Source: CBDUBU01 sp965365465
GTDB taxonomy: Bacteria > Bacteroidota > Rhodothermia > Rhodothermales > DASSAV01
Length of the DNA stretch: 50,858 nt
Direction: 5' to 3'
Assembly (NCBI GenBank): GCA_965365465.1
Contig: CBDUBU010000002.1
Location: 1-50,858, forward strand
In this document: positions 24,909-34,495 of the stretch, piece after piece
Numbering within the stretch: the first letter of the stretch is position 1
How the letters are laid out: each line of letters starts with the position of its first letter
Notes under the pieces: model-generated
Seen by the model: the letters and a program-made list of their open reading frames with translations, nothing else
Told to the model about the DNA's origin: nothing
The model's database searches: none
Made by a program: the position numbers and the translations under genes

Positions 24909-26258
24909 ATGTTTGAGAGTCTTTCCGAAAAACTGGAAGGGGCCCTGAAGGGGGTAACCGGCCAGGGGCGTATTAATGAACTGAATATCGCGCAGACCAT
25001 GCGTGAGATTCGTCGTGCGCTTCTGGATGCGGATGTCAACTATCAGGTAGCACGTGACTTCACCGAACGGGTGAAGGAGCAAGCCCTCGGCGATAAGGTG
25101 CTTACTTCCGTAGCTCCCGGTCAGCAGTTGGTCAAGATTGTTTACGACGAACTGGTTTATTTCCTGGGGGAGGAACAGGTAGACATCAAGCGGGCGCAAA
25201 CCCCGCCGACCATCATTCTTGTAGCCGGCCTGCAAGGATCCGGCAAAACAACCTTTTGCGGGAAACTCGCCCAGTTTTTCAAAAGCCAGGGACGCGCTCC
25301 GCTTCTCGCGGCTGCCGACGTGTACCGCCCGGCGGCCGTGGACCAGTTGAAGTCGCTCGCTTCTTCAATCAAGACGCCCGTATACGCGATTGAAGAAAAT
25401 GGGCAGGTCGTGCAGGATGCCGTTCGTGTAGCGAAAGAGGCCGTTGCTGAGGCGCGGCGCACGGCGCGTGACATTGTTATCATTGATACCGCCGGTCGCC
25501 TGCACGTCGACGAGCGCATGATGCAGGAAGTGGAGAACATCAAAACCGCTGTCCAGCCGACCGAGATTCTGTTCGTGGTCGATAGCATGACCGGGCAAGA
25601 CGCGGTCAACACGGCGCAGGAGTTCAACAAGCGCCTTGACTTTGACGGGGTCGTTCTCACGAAGCTCGATGGCGATACACGCGGCGGCGCGGCGCTTTCA
25701 ATACGGTCGGTTGTCCAGAAACCCATCAAGTTCGCCTCAACGGGCGAGAAGATGGACGCGCTGACGCCTTTCTACCCGGATCGCATGGCGCAGCGCATTC
25801 TTGGCATGGGAGACGTTGTTTCCTTTGTAGAGCGTGCGCAGGAGCAGTTCGACGAGAAGCAGGCCGAAAAGCTTCAGAAAAAAATTCGCACGGAAGAGTT
25901 CAATCTGGAGGACTTTTTCGATCAGCTCCAGCGCATCAAGAAGATGGGTTCGCTCAAGGACCTCATCGGCATGATTCCGGGGATCGGCCGGCAGATGCGC
26001 GATCTGGATGTAGACGACGATGCGTTCAAGCAGATTGAGGCAATGATTCAGTCTATGACCCTGGAGGAACGGCAGAACCCGGATCTCATCAATGGAAGCC
26101 GCCGCCGTCGTATTGCGATGGGCAGCGGCGTGGAAGTCAGGGATGTCAATCAGCTTCTCAAGCAGTTCCGCGAGATGAAAAAAATGATGAAAACCATGAC
26201 GAAGCTGCTAGGCAAGGGCCGTTCGGTTGATCTGTCGGCTTTAATGGGAGGAAAATAG
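24909..26258 (+). CDS. ffh: Signal recognition particle protein Ffh
   Basis: Ffh is the GTPase of the bacterial SRP; with SRP RNA it brings ribosomes making membrane proteins to FtsY. The 449-residue protein has the N domain (residues 1-90), the G domain with VAGLQGSGKTTFCGKLA (P-loop), DTAGRLHVDE, TKLDGDTRGGAALS and the TGEKMDALTPF region, then a methionine-rich M domain (MGSLKDLIGMIPGIGRQM and MKKMMKTMTKLL). Length is standard. It heads the conserved block ffh-rpsP-rimM-trmD-rplS. The SRP RNA gene was not seen in the window. Confidence 0.97.
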   Translation: MFESLSEKLEGALKGVTGQGRINELNIAQTMREIRRALLDADVNYQVARDFTERVKEQALGDKVLTSVAPGQQLVKIVYDELVYFLGEEQVDIKRAQTPPTIILVAGLQGSGKTTFCGKLAQFFKSQGRAPLLAAADVYRPAAVDQLKSLASSIKTPVYAIEENGQVVQDAVRVAKEAVAEARRTARDIVIIDTAGRLHVDERMMQEVENIKTAVQPTEILFVVDSMTGQDAVNTAQEFNKRLDFDGVVLTKLDGDTRGGAALSIRSVVQKPIKFASTGEKMDALTPFYPDRMAQRILGMGDVVSFVERAQEQFDEKQAEKLQKKIRTEEFNLEDFFDQLQRIKKMGSLKDLIGMIPGIGRQMRDLDVDDDAFKQIEAMIQSMTLEERQNPDLINGSRRRRIAMGSGVEVRDVNQLLKQFREMKKMMKTMTKLLGKGRSVDLSALMGGK

Positions 26259-26359
26259 ACAGGAATTGAAAAGGTTGAGGCGGCGGCGCCGTGGCAGGGA
26301 TTTGAGCGGCGCTCAGAGATAGAAAACAAACAACAAACCAGAAGCAAGGTAATTAAGTC

Positions 26360-27178
26360 GTGGCAGTTAAACTTCGCTTACGCCGGATGGGGCGTAAAAA
26401 GCGCCCGATCTACTCGGTGGTCGCTACTGATTCTCGAAGCCCGCGCGATGGGCGTTTCATTGAAGATCTCGGGCGCTACACTCCTGTTGACGAGCCTGCC
26501 GGGCTGGACCTGAAGCAGGATCGCATTCTTTACTGGCTGGAGCAGGGCGCGCTTCCTTCCGAGACGGTGCGGAGCTTGTTGAGCCGGGAAGGATTGCTCC
26601 TGGCCAACAGTCTGCGGCTGAAAGGCAAGACGCCGGAAGAGATTCAGGAGGCTATTGAGAAACATCGTGTACAACATGCTCAAAAGGAAAGCGCTGTGAA
26701 AACGACTCCGGCAGCACGCCGGAGGCAGGCGCTGAATGAGGAGCGGAAGCGCGTTGCCGAGGAAGAGGCCAGAAACGCGAAAGCCAGAGCGGAGGCCGAA
26801 GCCGAAGCCAGGCGTCAGGCTGACGAGGCGCGCCGTCGGGTGCAGGAAGAAGCTGCCCGTGCGCAAGAAGAAGCAAAAAGAGCGCAGGAGGAGGCCAATC
26901 GCGCACAGGTTGAAGCCGATCAGGGTGAACCAGCGGCAGAAACACCTGTGAAAGAAATGGAGGCCGCGGATTCTGCCGCTCAAGGTTCTGCTGAAGAATT
27001 GCCTCGTTCAGGGGATGCTTCCGAGCCTGAAGTGAAAAAAGAGGCTGAAGCGCCTTCAGCGGCAACCGGAGGGAATGCCGAGCCTGCTGCGGAGAAGGAG
27101 ATTGCGCCGGAGACGATGAAGGAGGAAAAGGCTGCCGCTGCGGAGCCTGAAGCATCGTCCGACGAGGAAAAGGCGTAA
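26360..27178 (+). CDS. rpsP: 30S ribosomal protein S16 with long charged C-terminal extension
   Basis: The first 85 or so residues are ordinary S16 ([37 protein letters not shown]), a small-subunit assembly protein. The usual length is 80-90 residues; this one has 272. After residue 115 comes an Ala/Glu/Arg heptad-like region ([19 protein letters not shown] and [14 protein letters not shown]), a likely long helix or coiled coil. A disordered Glu/Pro/Ala/Lys-rich tail ends the protein. Similar but shorter tails are known in Bacteroidota S16. The start is GTG 26360. No frameshift or stop separates core and tail. Confidence 0.93.
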   Translation: MAVKLRLRRMGRKKRPIYSVVATDSRSPRDGRFIEDLGRYTPVDEPAGLDLKQDRILYWLEQGALPSETVRSLLSREGLLLANSLRLKGKTPEEIQEAIEKHRVQHAQKESAVKTTPAARRRQALNEERKRVAEEEARNAKARAEAEAEARRQADEARRRVQEEAARAQEEAKRAQEEANRAQVEADQGEPAAETPVKEMEAADSAAQGSAEELPRSGDASEPEVKKEAEAPSAATGGNAEPAAEKEIAPETMKEEKAAAAEPEASSDEEKA

Positions 27179-27209
27179 GGCCCCGGAGTTGGTTGAACAA
27201 AGCATCCTT

Positions 27210-27779
27210 ATGCCGAACGCAAACCAGGCCGCCCGAAGCACAGAGGAGGACGATTTCCGCTCGTTGATACTGATCGGGAGAATCTTTCGTGCTCACGGGG
27301 TGCGCGGTGAAGTGAAGGTAATTCCGGAGACCGATGACCCCGAGCGCTTTCGTGATCTGGAGTGCGTGCGGGTGGGCAGGAGTCTTGAAAAGACCGAATC
27401 ATGCGCCGTTGAAACGGTTCGTTTTCAGCAGTCCCGGCATGGCGTGACGGTCATTCTCAAACTGCAAGGGGTGGCTTCTCGTGAGGAAGCCGACGCATTG
27501 AGGCAAGCATTGGTGTACGCTCGGGAAGAGGATTTGCCGCCTCTGGCAGAGGATGAACTGTTTATCCATGATTTGATCGGGCTTCAGGTTGTCACGGAAG
27601 ACGGCGCCGTGGTGGGAGCAGTGAAGGATATACTGGAAATGCCTGGCCATGATACGTTGCTGATTGAACGCGACGGACAGCCGGATGCCATGATTCCGCT
27701 TGTGCCTGAGTTCATTGTCGAGATGCGTGTCCAGGAGGCGCGTGTTGTCGTTCGGCTCATTGAGGGTCTGCTCGAATAG
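27210..27779 (+). CDS. rimM: 16S rRNA processing protein RimM
   Basis: RimM helps mature the 3' domain of 16S rRNA and binds S19. The protein has about 189 residues, slightly more than usual. The N-terminal RimM domain starts LILIGRIFRAHGVRGEVKVIPETDDPERF and the C-terminal PRC barrel includes DELFIHDLIGLQVVTEDGAVVGAVKDILEMPGHDTLLIE and MIPLVPEFI. The frame extends to a TTG at 27189; ATG 27210 is more likely. It follows rpsP by about 30 bp and precedes trmD by 50 bp. Confidence 0.94.
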   Translation: MPNANQAARSTEEDDFRSLILIGRIFRAHGVRGEVKVIPETDDPERFRDLECVRVGRSLEKTESCAVETVRFQQSRHGVTVILKLQGVASREEADALRQALVYAREEDLPPLAEDELFIHDLIGLQVVTEDGAVVGAVKDILEMPGHDTLLIERDGQPDAMIPLVPEFIVEMRVQEARVVVRLIEGLLE

Positions 27780-27829
27780 GACTTCCGGATTCGTACAGCA
27801 CCATCGCCTTGTGAAGGGTTGTTCTGGTT

Positions 27830-28519
27830 ATGAGGATTGATATTGTAACGGCGCTGCCGGGCATCGTTGCCGGACCTCTGGATCAGAGCATACTTCGGCG
27901 AGCGGCTGAAAAGGATAGGGTAGATATTCGGATTCATGATATTCGGCAGTATGCTGTCGGCAAGCATCGGCAGGTAGATGATATGCCCTATGGAGGCGGA
28001 GCCGGAATGGTTCTCAAACCGGAACCAATCTTCGCCTGCATCGAGCGTCTTCAGGAGGAAGCTGAACAGGCAGGGCGCAAGATAGATGAGGTGATCTATC
28101 TCACTCCGGATGGAGAAGTTCTGGATCAGAAAACTGCGAACCAGCTTTCGCTTTGTACGTGGCTGGTGCTGTTGGCCGGGCACTACAAAGGCGTAGACCA
28201 GCGCGTCCGGGATGCGCTGGTTACGCGCGAAATCTCCATCGGAGACTACGTGCTTAGTGGGGGGGAACTCCCGGCGCTCGTGCTGGTAGACGCGGTCGTT
28301 CGTTTATTGCCCGGTGTGCTGAACGATGCTACGTCGGCGCTGTCCGACTCTTTTCAGGATAGTTTACTGGATGCGCCTGCTTACACGCGGCCTGCGGTTT
28401 TCCGGGGCATGGAAGTGCCTTCCGTCTTGCTCTCCGGAGACCATAGCCAGATCGAAGGCTGGCGCGAAGAGCAGCGAATGCAGAAAACGCTGGAACGGCG
28501 TCCTGACTTGCTAGACTAG
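27830..28519 (+). CDS. trmD: tRNA (guanine-N1-)-methyltransferase TrmD
   Basis: TrmD methylates G37 next to the anticodon using S-adenosylmethionine, preventing +1 frameshifts. The 229-residue protein shows [47 protein letters not shown] and the trefoil-knot SAM site [31 protein letters not shown], and ends with the RPDLL motif. It is full length for the family. It lies between rimM and rplS in the usual order. Confidence 0.97.
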   Translation: MRIDIVTALPGIVAGPLDQSILRRAAEKDRVDIRIHDIRQYAVGKHRQVDDMPYGGGAGMVLKPEPIFACIERLQEEAEQAGRKIDEVIYLTPDGEVLDQKTANQLSLCTWLVLLAGHYKGVDQRVRDALVTREISIGDYVLSGGELPALVLVDAVVRLLPGVLNDATSALSDSFQDSLLDAPAYTRPAVFRGMEVPSVLLSGDHSQIEGWREEQRMQKTLERRPDLLD

Positions 28520-28643
28520 ATAAGGGACTTGCAGGCCAATTGACCATTTGAAAACCATCGTCTTGCAGTCTTTGAGAGACAGAAGGCGATCCGCTATAGA
28601 TTCCCGAAACGAAAACATTGACCATAAACTTAGGAGGTGCGCC

Positions 28644-29006
28644 ATGGCTGCCGACTTGATGAGCCTGGTTGAGGCGACCCAGTACAAGGATGGATTTCCG
28701 GAATTTGCTCCCGGCGATACCATAAACGTACACGTTCGTGTGATTGAGGGTGACAAGGAACGTATCCAGCAGTACCAGGGTGTCGTAATCGGCATCCGTG
28801 GTTCCGGCGCAAGCCGAACCTTTATGGTGCGCAAGGTTTCCAACGGTGTGGGAGTAGAACGTATTTTCCCCTTCCATTCTCCGAAAATTGCAAAGGTGGA
28901 CGTAGTCCGTAAGGGCCGTGTGCGGCGCGCCAAGCTGTTTTACCTCCGCTCTTTGCGTGGCAAGGCGGCGCGTATCAAAGAAAAAATGCGTGATACGGCA
29001 GGTTGA
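28644..29006 (+). CDS. rplS: 50S ribosomal protein L19
   Basis: L19 is at the 30S/50S interface. The 120-residue protein includes the family segments [46 protein letters not shown] and [15 protein letters not shown], ending with a basic [22 protein letters not shown] longer frame reaches a TTG at 28548, but ATG 28644 has a perfect TAGGAGG eight bases upstream and gives normal L19 length. It closes the ffh-rpsP-rimM-trmD-rplS block and is followed by a terminator. Confidence 0.97.
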   Translation: MAADLMSLVEATQYKDGFPEFAPGDTINVHVRVIEGDKERIQQYQGVVIGIRGSGASRTFMVRKVSNGVGVERIFPFHSPKIAKVDVVRKGRVRRAKLFYLRSLRGKAARIKEKMRDTAG

Positions 29007-29057
29007 TTCGAGGCGTTCAGGCAACCCAGGCTGCCTCAGCGTCCATTATGCCATGCG

Positions 29058-29093
29058 AAACCGCCGGCTGCTTGCTCTGCCCGGCGGTTTTTT
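29058..29093 (+). terminator. Rho-independent terminator of the rpsP-rplS block
   Basis: AACCGCCGG (29059-29067) pairs perfectly with CCGGCGGTT (29081-29089) and runs into TTTTTT. It lies about 50 bases after the rplS stop. Confidence 0.9.
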
Positions 29094-29208
29094 GGCTTCG
29101 TGCAGGACTGCGGTTTTTGCGTTCTCCTGCGCGGCCACACCCTGGTCGTGACGGATAGTCTGATCCCCGCGCGGAACCCTCGCGACAAAGTCTAAACACG
29201 CTCACGTT

Positions 29209-30033
29209 ATGCATCTTGCTATCTGGGACCATCCCGTAGGTGATTTCCTTGTTTCCAGAGCGCAGGCGGAGGCGCTCCCGCTCATGGAGGTGTCGTGGCA
29301 TGATGCCGGTACATGCGAAGCCTTGCTGGAGGAGGGCCTGGTCGATGTTGCGATGCTGCCTGCCCTTACGGTGCTGCTTCACACCGATCAGTATGACGTG
29401 TTGCCGGGGGTGGCGTTTTCCTCGTGGAAATACCCTTTTGCGGTATTGGCCTTGAAAAAAGGGCTGGCGCATCCCACCCGTCAGGTTGCCTTCAACCCTG
29501 CTTTTGCGCAGGAAGCCTTTGTTGCGCGGGTGGTGCTCGGAGAGCATTACGGCTCGTCTCCTGACTTTGTGGCCTCTGTGGAGGGATCGAAAAAACAGCA
29601 TACCGAAGAGCCGGAGGATGCAGCTTTGCTGGTGGAAAATAGGCAGCCTCTGATCTCACCAGGCGATGCCATTATGCTGGATCTTGGGCAAGAATGGTTC
29701 GAACTCACGAACTATCCCATGGTATGGGGGCTTTTTGCCGTGAGAAAGGAGGAAGGAAGTCCTCAAATGATACAGGCCATGCTGGACCTGATCGCAGAAG
29801 CCGAACGGCTGCGTGAGGAAAAGATTCAGGAGATGAATAGCTTGTCGCGGCTGGAGACATTTATCACAGATGACCTGCGCATCCGCCTTGATGATCTTGC
29901 CGTAGCCAGCCTGACGGAACTGTCTCAGTACATGTTCTATTATAAACTGGTCGACGAAGTCCCGGATTTGCCTTTGATTGCTATCAAGGATGAGGAGTAT
30001 GACGGGGAAGAAGACGAGGATATGTTCCTTTAA
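29209..30033 (+). CDS. MqnA/periplasmic-binding-fold protein (menaquinone-pathway-like)
   Basis: The 274-residue protein has the two-lobe fold of MqnA (chorismate dehydratase, futalosine route to menaquinone). MHLAIWDHPVGDF opens the first lobe, VDVAMLPALTVLL matches the LD(L/I)A-type turn, and DAIMLDLGQEWFELTNYPMVWGLFAV is the clear MqnA-like block. The C-terminal helices end in an acidic tail (DEEYDGEEDEDMFL) not usual for MqnA. It has no signal peptide, so it is cytosolic. No other mqn gene is nearby, so a specialised paralogue is possible. It stands upstream of smpB on the same strand. Confidence 0.6.
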   Translation: MHLAIWDHPVGDFLVSRAQAEALPLMEVSWHDAGTCEALLEEGLVDVAMLPALTVLLHTDQYDVLPGVAFSSWKYPFAVLALKKGLAHPTRQVAFNPAFAQEAFVARVVLGEHYGSSPDFVASVEGSKKQHTEEPEDAALLVENRQPLISPGDAIMLDLGQEWFELTNYPMVWGLFAVRKEEGSPQMIQAMLDLIAEAERLREEKIQEMNSLSRLETFITDDLRIRLDDLAVASLTELSQYMFYYKLVDEVPDLPLIAIKDEEYDGEEDEDMFL

Positions 30034-30125
30034 GGAAGCAGCATTACGCGAAGACAGGGCGCGCATGGCCTTACGAATTTCTCTCTGTACATACGCTATG
30101 ACACGATTTTACGGGGTGGCGCTTT

Positions 30126-30590
30126 ATGGGTGAAGGCGTGAAAATCATCACGACCAACCGCAAGGCGCGTTATGAGTACCATATCGATGACACGCTTGAG
30201 GCGGGCCTGGTGCTGACGGGCACCGAAGTGAAGTCCCTTCGGGAGGGCAGGGCTAACCTGCAGGATGCCTTCTGCACGGTGAAGGACGGCGAAATGGTCC
30301 TTCTCAACTTCCATATTTCCCCCTATAGCCACGGCAATCTTTTCAACCACGAACCTGTTCGGCCTCGGAAGCTGCTCTTGCATCGGCGAGAGATCGCAAA
30401 ATGGGCAAAGGCTTCCCAGCAAAAAGGGTACACGATTATTCCCCTGAAAGTGTATTTCAAGAACGGCTTTGCCAAGGTGGAAATCGGGTTGGCGCGGGGC
30501 AAAAAGCTTTATGATAAACGCGAGGACATTGCCGAACGCGAGACGAAGCGCAGGCTTGAGCGCGTCATGCGTGGCGCTTCTCCATCCTGA
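30126..30590 (+). CDS. smpB: SsrA-binding protein SmpB
   Basis: SmpB carries tmRNA to stalled ribosomes for trans-translation. The 154-residue beta-barrel protein shows KIITTNRKARYEYHIDDTLEAGLVLTGTEVKSLREGRANLQDAF, VLLNFHISPYSHGN and LARGKKLYDKREDIAERE, all typical. The end is a basic tail that enters the decoding site. Start ATG 30126 has a GGGGTGG-rich upstream. The tmRNA gene (ssrA) was not found in the window. tyrS follows about 105 bp downstream. Confidence 0.97.
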   Translation: MGEGVKIITTNRKARYEYHIDDTLEAGLVLTGTEVKSLREGRANLQDAFCTVKDGEMVLLNFHISPYSHGNLFNHEPVRPRKLLLHRREIAKWAKASQQKGYTIIPLKVYFKNGFAKVEIGLARGKKLYDKREDIAERETKRRLERVMRGASPS

Positions 30591-30696
30591 TTCTACTTTC
30601 GTCTGAATCTCCGGCGCGTCAGGGTATAGGGTCTCTGATTCACAGTATGCATCTACTGGAGCAAATCCGCAGTTTATAACCTCTGTTGAGAAATAC

Positions 30697-31926
30697 ATGG
30701 CGACTTTTCCACCCATCGAGGAACAGCTTAATCACATCACACGCGGTGTCGAGGAAGTGCTCCCGCAAGAAGCCCTTCTCGAAAAGCTCAAAAAGGCGCA
30801 ACGCACGGGCAGGCCGCTCATCGTGAAACTTGGTTGCGATCCGAGCCGCCCGGATCTGCATCTGGGGCATTCGGTGGTGCTGCGTAAACTGCGCCAGTTC
30901 CAGGATCTGGGCCATCAAGCCGTTCTCATCGTTGGTGATTTTACCGGCATGATCGGCGACCCCTCCGGTCGTTCAAAAACACGCCCACCCCTGACGCTGG
31001 AGGAAACGCGTGAAAATGGCCGCTCCTATTTCGAGCAAGCATCGAAAATTCTGGATCCGGAAAAGACCCATATACGGTACAACTCGGAATGGCTCGGGCT
31101 GATGGACTTTCGCTCGGTGATCGAACTGGCGGGCAAATACACGGTAGCCCGTATGATGGAGCGGGACGAGTTTGAAAAGCGATACAAAGCCGGGGAGCCT
31201 ATCGGCGTTCACGAATTTCTTTACCCGCTTGCCCAGGCCCAGGATTCAGTAGCCATCCAGTCTGACATCGAACTCGGCGGCACCGATCAGAAGTTTAACC
31301 TGCTGGTCGGACGCGACGTGCAGCAGGCATACGGCCTGGAGCCGCAGGTGTGCCTTACAATGCCTATTCTGGCCGGTACAGACGGCGTTGAGAAGATGTC
31401 GAAATCGCTCGACAACTACATCGGCATTACCGAACCTCCACAGGAGATGTATGGAAAGACGCTCTCTATCCCCGATGCTCTCATTTTTCAGTATTTCGAA
31501 CTGGCTACGACTGTGGAAACGACAGAACTTCCCAACTTGAAGCTGCTTTCCGAAAGAGATCCGCGCAACGCCAAGCACCGGCTGGCGTGGACGCTGGTTC
31601 GTATGTATCACGGAGAGGAAGCGGCAAATGCCGCGCGCGATCATTTCGAGCGGACGATCGTCCGGGGGGAAGCGCCCACCGACATCGAAGAGTTCATCCC
31701 ACAGGCAGAGCAGGAGAGTCGGATCGGATTGCTGAGCCTGCTGACCCAGTCCGGTATGTCCTCTTCTAACAGCGAGGCGCGGCGGCTGGTTCAGCAAGGC
31801 GCTGTTTCTATAGACGGAGAAAAGGTTACAGATGCGCTGGAAGAGATTGATCTGTCCTCCCGCGCTCCGTTTGTGCTGAAAGTAGGGAAGCGCAAGTATG
31901 CCAGAGTGATCTGGAACGGGCATTGA
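30697..31926 (+). CDS. tyrS: Tyrosyl-tRNA synthetase
   Basis: TyrRS charges tRNA-Tyr. The 409-residue class I enzyme has the HIGH-type motif DLHLGHSVVL near residue 53, the ELGGTDQKFNLLVGR substrate region, and the KMSKS loop as VEKMSKSLDN. A C-terminal S4-like RNA-binding domain starts about residue 345 (SEARRLVQQGAVSIDGEKVTD). The layout matches the TyrZ-type group. It is full length and starts at ATG 30697 after smpB. A likely terminator follows at 31966. Confidence 0.97.
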   Translation: MATFPPIEEQLNHITRGVEEVLPQEALLEKLKKAQRTGRPLIVKLGCDPSRPDLHLGHSVVLRKLRQFQDLGHQAVLIVGDFTGMIGDPSGRSKTRPPLTLEETRENGRSYFEQASKILDPEKTHIRYNSEWLGLMDFRSVIELAGKYTVARMMERDEFEKRYKAGEPIGVHEFLYPLAQAQDSVAIQSDIELGGTDQKFNLLVGRDVQQAYGLEPQVCLTMPILAGTDGVEKMSKSLDNYIGITEPPQEMYGKTLSIPDALIFQYFELATTVETTELPNLKLLSERDPRNAKHRLAWTLVRMYHGEEAANAARDHFERTIVRGEAPTDIEEFIPQAEQESRIGLLSLLTQSGMSSSNSEARRLVQQGAVSIDGEKVTDALEEIDLSSRAPFVLKVGKRKYARVIWNGH

Positions 31927-31965
31927 ACGTTTGGCCGGAAGCGTCGGCGCGTTGAGCACAGGGGG

Positions 31966-31992
31966 CAGGTTTTGCCGGAACAGCCTGTTTTT
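31966..31992 (+). terminator. Probable terminator after tyrS
   Basis: CAGGTT (31966-31971) pairs with AGCCTG (31982-31987, including one G-U pair) and is followed by TTTTT. It is a short stem but well placed, 40 bases after the stop. Confidence 0.5.
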
Positions 31993-32056
31993 CCCGACAT
32001 ATACTGCGTGATCCCTGTGGCATTTCTTTTCCTTGCATCACGAGCCCCTGACGGCC

Positions 32057-34477
32057 ATGAGACGCTTCGCAGTGTTCGCAACATTGGCGCTTGCCCCCCT
32101 TCTGGCGCCCGCATCAGCTTTCTGCCAGTCGGAAAGTAGTTTGCTGGAACGCGGACAGACTGCATTTCGAGAAGCCCGGTACGAGGAAGCAGCCCGGATT
32201 CTTGAGCAGGCATCCGCCGAAGACCCGCTGAATGCCGAAGCGCATTACCTGCTGGCGCGACTCTATACGGAAACGCCGCTGCAGAACCGCAAGAAAGCTG
32301 AATCGTCTCTGGAGGCAGCGCTCAATATTGAGCCTGACAACGTGCAGTTTCTGGTGGCAAGGCTTGACCAGCTTCGCGCCGACTCATGGAATTTCATCAC
32401 GGATCGCATCAGAGAGATAAAGCGATCTCTGATAGCCGGCAAAATTCTCGAAATAGATCCGGAAAATGCTTTTGCCCATGAGGAGATGGGCGTCATCTAC
32501 ATCCATGACTTCTGGAAGTATCGTAATGCCTTGATGGCCCCTATTCTCCAGGGGGGGGTGGGAAGCCTGGATGAATCAGAGCGGGTCTCACAGCAGGTCG
32601 CTCAAGAGATGGACGAAACCTATGATCCGGGGTCGCCCTTTGCGCCAGGGTCCGTCTTTCTGGCGGATCGCTTTGACATGCAGGCTTTGGAAGCGCTTGA
32701 CGTTCCCGTGCGAGACCTGAGCGGCAGGGCCGAACGCGCCTATGAGCACGCTATCGGGCATTTGCATCAAGCATTGGCGTCCGATCCCCGTCGTCGGACA
32801 GTGTACGACCATCTGATGCGCATATACGCGCTGAAGGGCGAGTACGAAGACGCGCTGCAGATGCTGCAGCAAATGTATATCCATTATGCAGAGGATCCGA
32901 GCCTCTGGACGTATCTCGGGCTGGCCCATTACCGGCAGGGCCAAATGGAGGCGGCCTCGAAGAGTTTTGAGACGGGCTTCAGATACATGATGCCCGACGT
33001 TCAGGAAGCATACCAGAACCTGGATGACATTCTTCCGGACGATGAGAAAAAGCAATACAAGGAAGATCCGGTAGCCTATGCCTCACGATTCTGGACGAGC
33101 AAGGATCCGCGTCACCTGACCCCCTATAATGAGAGGAAACTGGAGCATTTTGCGCGGCTCACCTATGCAGACCTGCTTTACGGCGCTCCTGATCTCAATC
33201 TGCGAGGCTGGCAGACAGAGCGCGGCCAGATTCTGGTAAGATACGGCTTGCCCAGGATTGACGCCGTGATTGTCCCAAGCCAGGCCCCGACCAGAAATGC
33301 ATGGAATGATCTGTCGAGCGACCTGGAGGCGCCGGAGCAGCAAAGCATAACCGGTACTGCCGTACAGTTCGTCCCTGTGGCAACGGCGGATCCTACCAAC
33401 GCCCTCGCGCTCAAGTCGCAGTTGGAAGAATTCGATATGCCGGGTGAGATGAATACGTTCAACATCTGGGATTATGGCGATTTTAAGTTCGTCTTTGAAG
33501 ATCCGTTCCGGAACGGTGAATACAGGTTATACAGCCCCTCCGCTCAGGATATTGCAGGCGGTATGGAGGCGTGGCTGAACGACTACGTTCTCAGGGCGCG
33601 AGAGACGTTTCGCAAGCTTCCGGACAGGTATGAATACAGGTCTCCTGCACGCCAGATAGAGATGCCTTATACCGTCAACGCTTTCAAGGGAGCCGGGAAC
33701 GAAACGGATCTCTATGTTCACTATGGCATCCCCATTGTCGGGTTTGATCCATCGAAGGAAATGGTTGAACTGACCGCTAACCTGGGGACTTTCCTCATCA
33801 ATGAGAGCAGAGACATCCTGGTGGAGCGGCGCCGCACAATTTACGGGCTTCAGACAGCGCAGATCATACCGTTCGAGCAGACAAACCTGTGGGTGGATTC
33901 GCAACAAATGACGGCGCCGCCGGGAGAACAGGAAATCAGCGTTGAGTTTGAAACGGCGGGTGGTGGAACGGTAGCTGTGCAGCGGAAAGAGGTGACGGTT
34001 CCGGATTTTACCACAAACCGGCTAGCTCTCAGCGACCTGCTGCTGGCCTATCGCGTGGAAGAGTCCCCGGAGGGGGCTCCGGCGCAGGCTGGGGATGTGG
34101 TGCGGCATGGCTTCTCTATCTCGCCTGCACCCTGGAGCGTTTTTCCAAACGGACGACCTATCTATCTGTATTTCGAGGCCTATCATCTGGCGCAAGATGA
34201 GAATGGCAAAACGGACTATGAAGTAGAGGTCTTGCTAACGCCCCAGGATGAGGCAAAGGGAATCGGCAGGCTTTTCAAAGGACTTTTCGGGAGAGGCAAA
34301 GGCGTATCCGTTCGCTACTCCGGAAGCGGATCCGTCTCTGACGAGGCGCAATACCAGATTCTGGACGCGCAGGGCAGATCGCCCGGAGCCTATACAGTGC
34401 TGCTGCATCTGCGAGATAATATCGCCAGGAAAACGGTCGTTTCCCAGAAGGAACTTTATCTGGATGCCGGGCAGTAG
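32057..34477 (+). CDS. Secreted TPR protein with GWxTD domain
   Basis: This protein of about 806 residues has a signal peptide (FAVFATLALAPLLAPASAFCQ) and TPR-like repeats over residues 25-330, beginning RGQTAFREARYEEAARILEQA. The GWxTD domain follows around residues 350-450: YNERKLEHFARLTYADLLYG and RGWQTERGQILVRYGLPR, matching the family's GWxTDRGxxxxxYGxPD pattern with E for D. The beta-rich C-terminal half is unassigned. GWxTD proteins occur in Bacteroidota, Acidobacteriota and relatives with no firm role. ATG 32057 is preferred to TTG 32033. Confidence 0.82.
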   Translation: MRRFAVFATLALAPLLAPASAFCQSESSLLERGQTAFREARYEEAARILEQASAEDPLNAEAHYLLARLYTETPLQNRKKAESSLEAALNIEPDNVQFLVARLDQLRADSWNFITDRIREIKRSLIAGKILEIDPENAFAHEEMGVIYIHDFWKYRNALMAPILQGGVGSLDESERVSQQVAQEMDETYDPGSPFAPGSVFLADRFDMQALEALDVPVRDLSGRAERAYEHAIGHLHQALASDPRRRTVYDHLMRIYALKGEYEDALQMLQQMYIHYAEDPSLWTYLGLAHYRQGQMEAASKSFETGFRYMMPDVQEAYQNLDDILPDDEKKQYKEDPVAYASRFWTSKDPRHLTPYNERKLEHFARLTYADLLYGAPDLNLRGWQTERGQILVRYGLPRIDAVIVPSQAPTRNAWNDLSSDLEAPEQQSITGTAVQFVPVATADPTNALALKSQLEEFDMPGEMNTFNIWDYGDFKFVFEDPFRNGEYRLYSPSAQDIAGGMEAWLNDYVLRARETFRKLPDRYEYRSPARQIEMPYTVNAFKGAGNETDLYVHYGIPIVGFDPSKEMVELTANLGTFLINESRDILVERRRTIYGLQTAQIIPFEQTNLWVDSQQMTAPPGEQEISVEFETAGGGTVAVQRKEVTVPDFTTNRLALSDLLLAYRVEESPEGAPAQAGDVVRHGFSISPAPWSVFPNGRPIYLYFEAYHLAQDENGKTDYEVEVLLTPQDEAKGIGRLFKGLFGRGKGVSVRYSGSGSVSDEAQYQILDAQGRSPGAYTVLLHLRDNIARKTVVSQKELYLDAGQ

Positions 34478-34495
34478 GAGCCGGGATTCCCTGCC

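Noticed and set aside
27189..27209. TTG start for rimM
   Set aside because: The upstream sequence gives no usable ribosome site and ATG 27210 suits the family better, though this is not certain.
26652..27296. 214-residue minus-strand frame
   Set aside because: It is the low-complexity complement of the rpsP tail.
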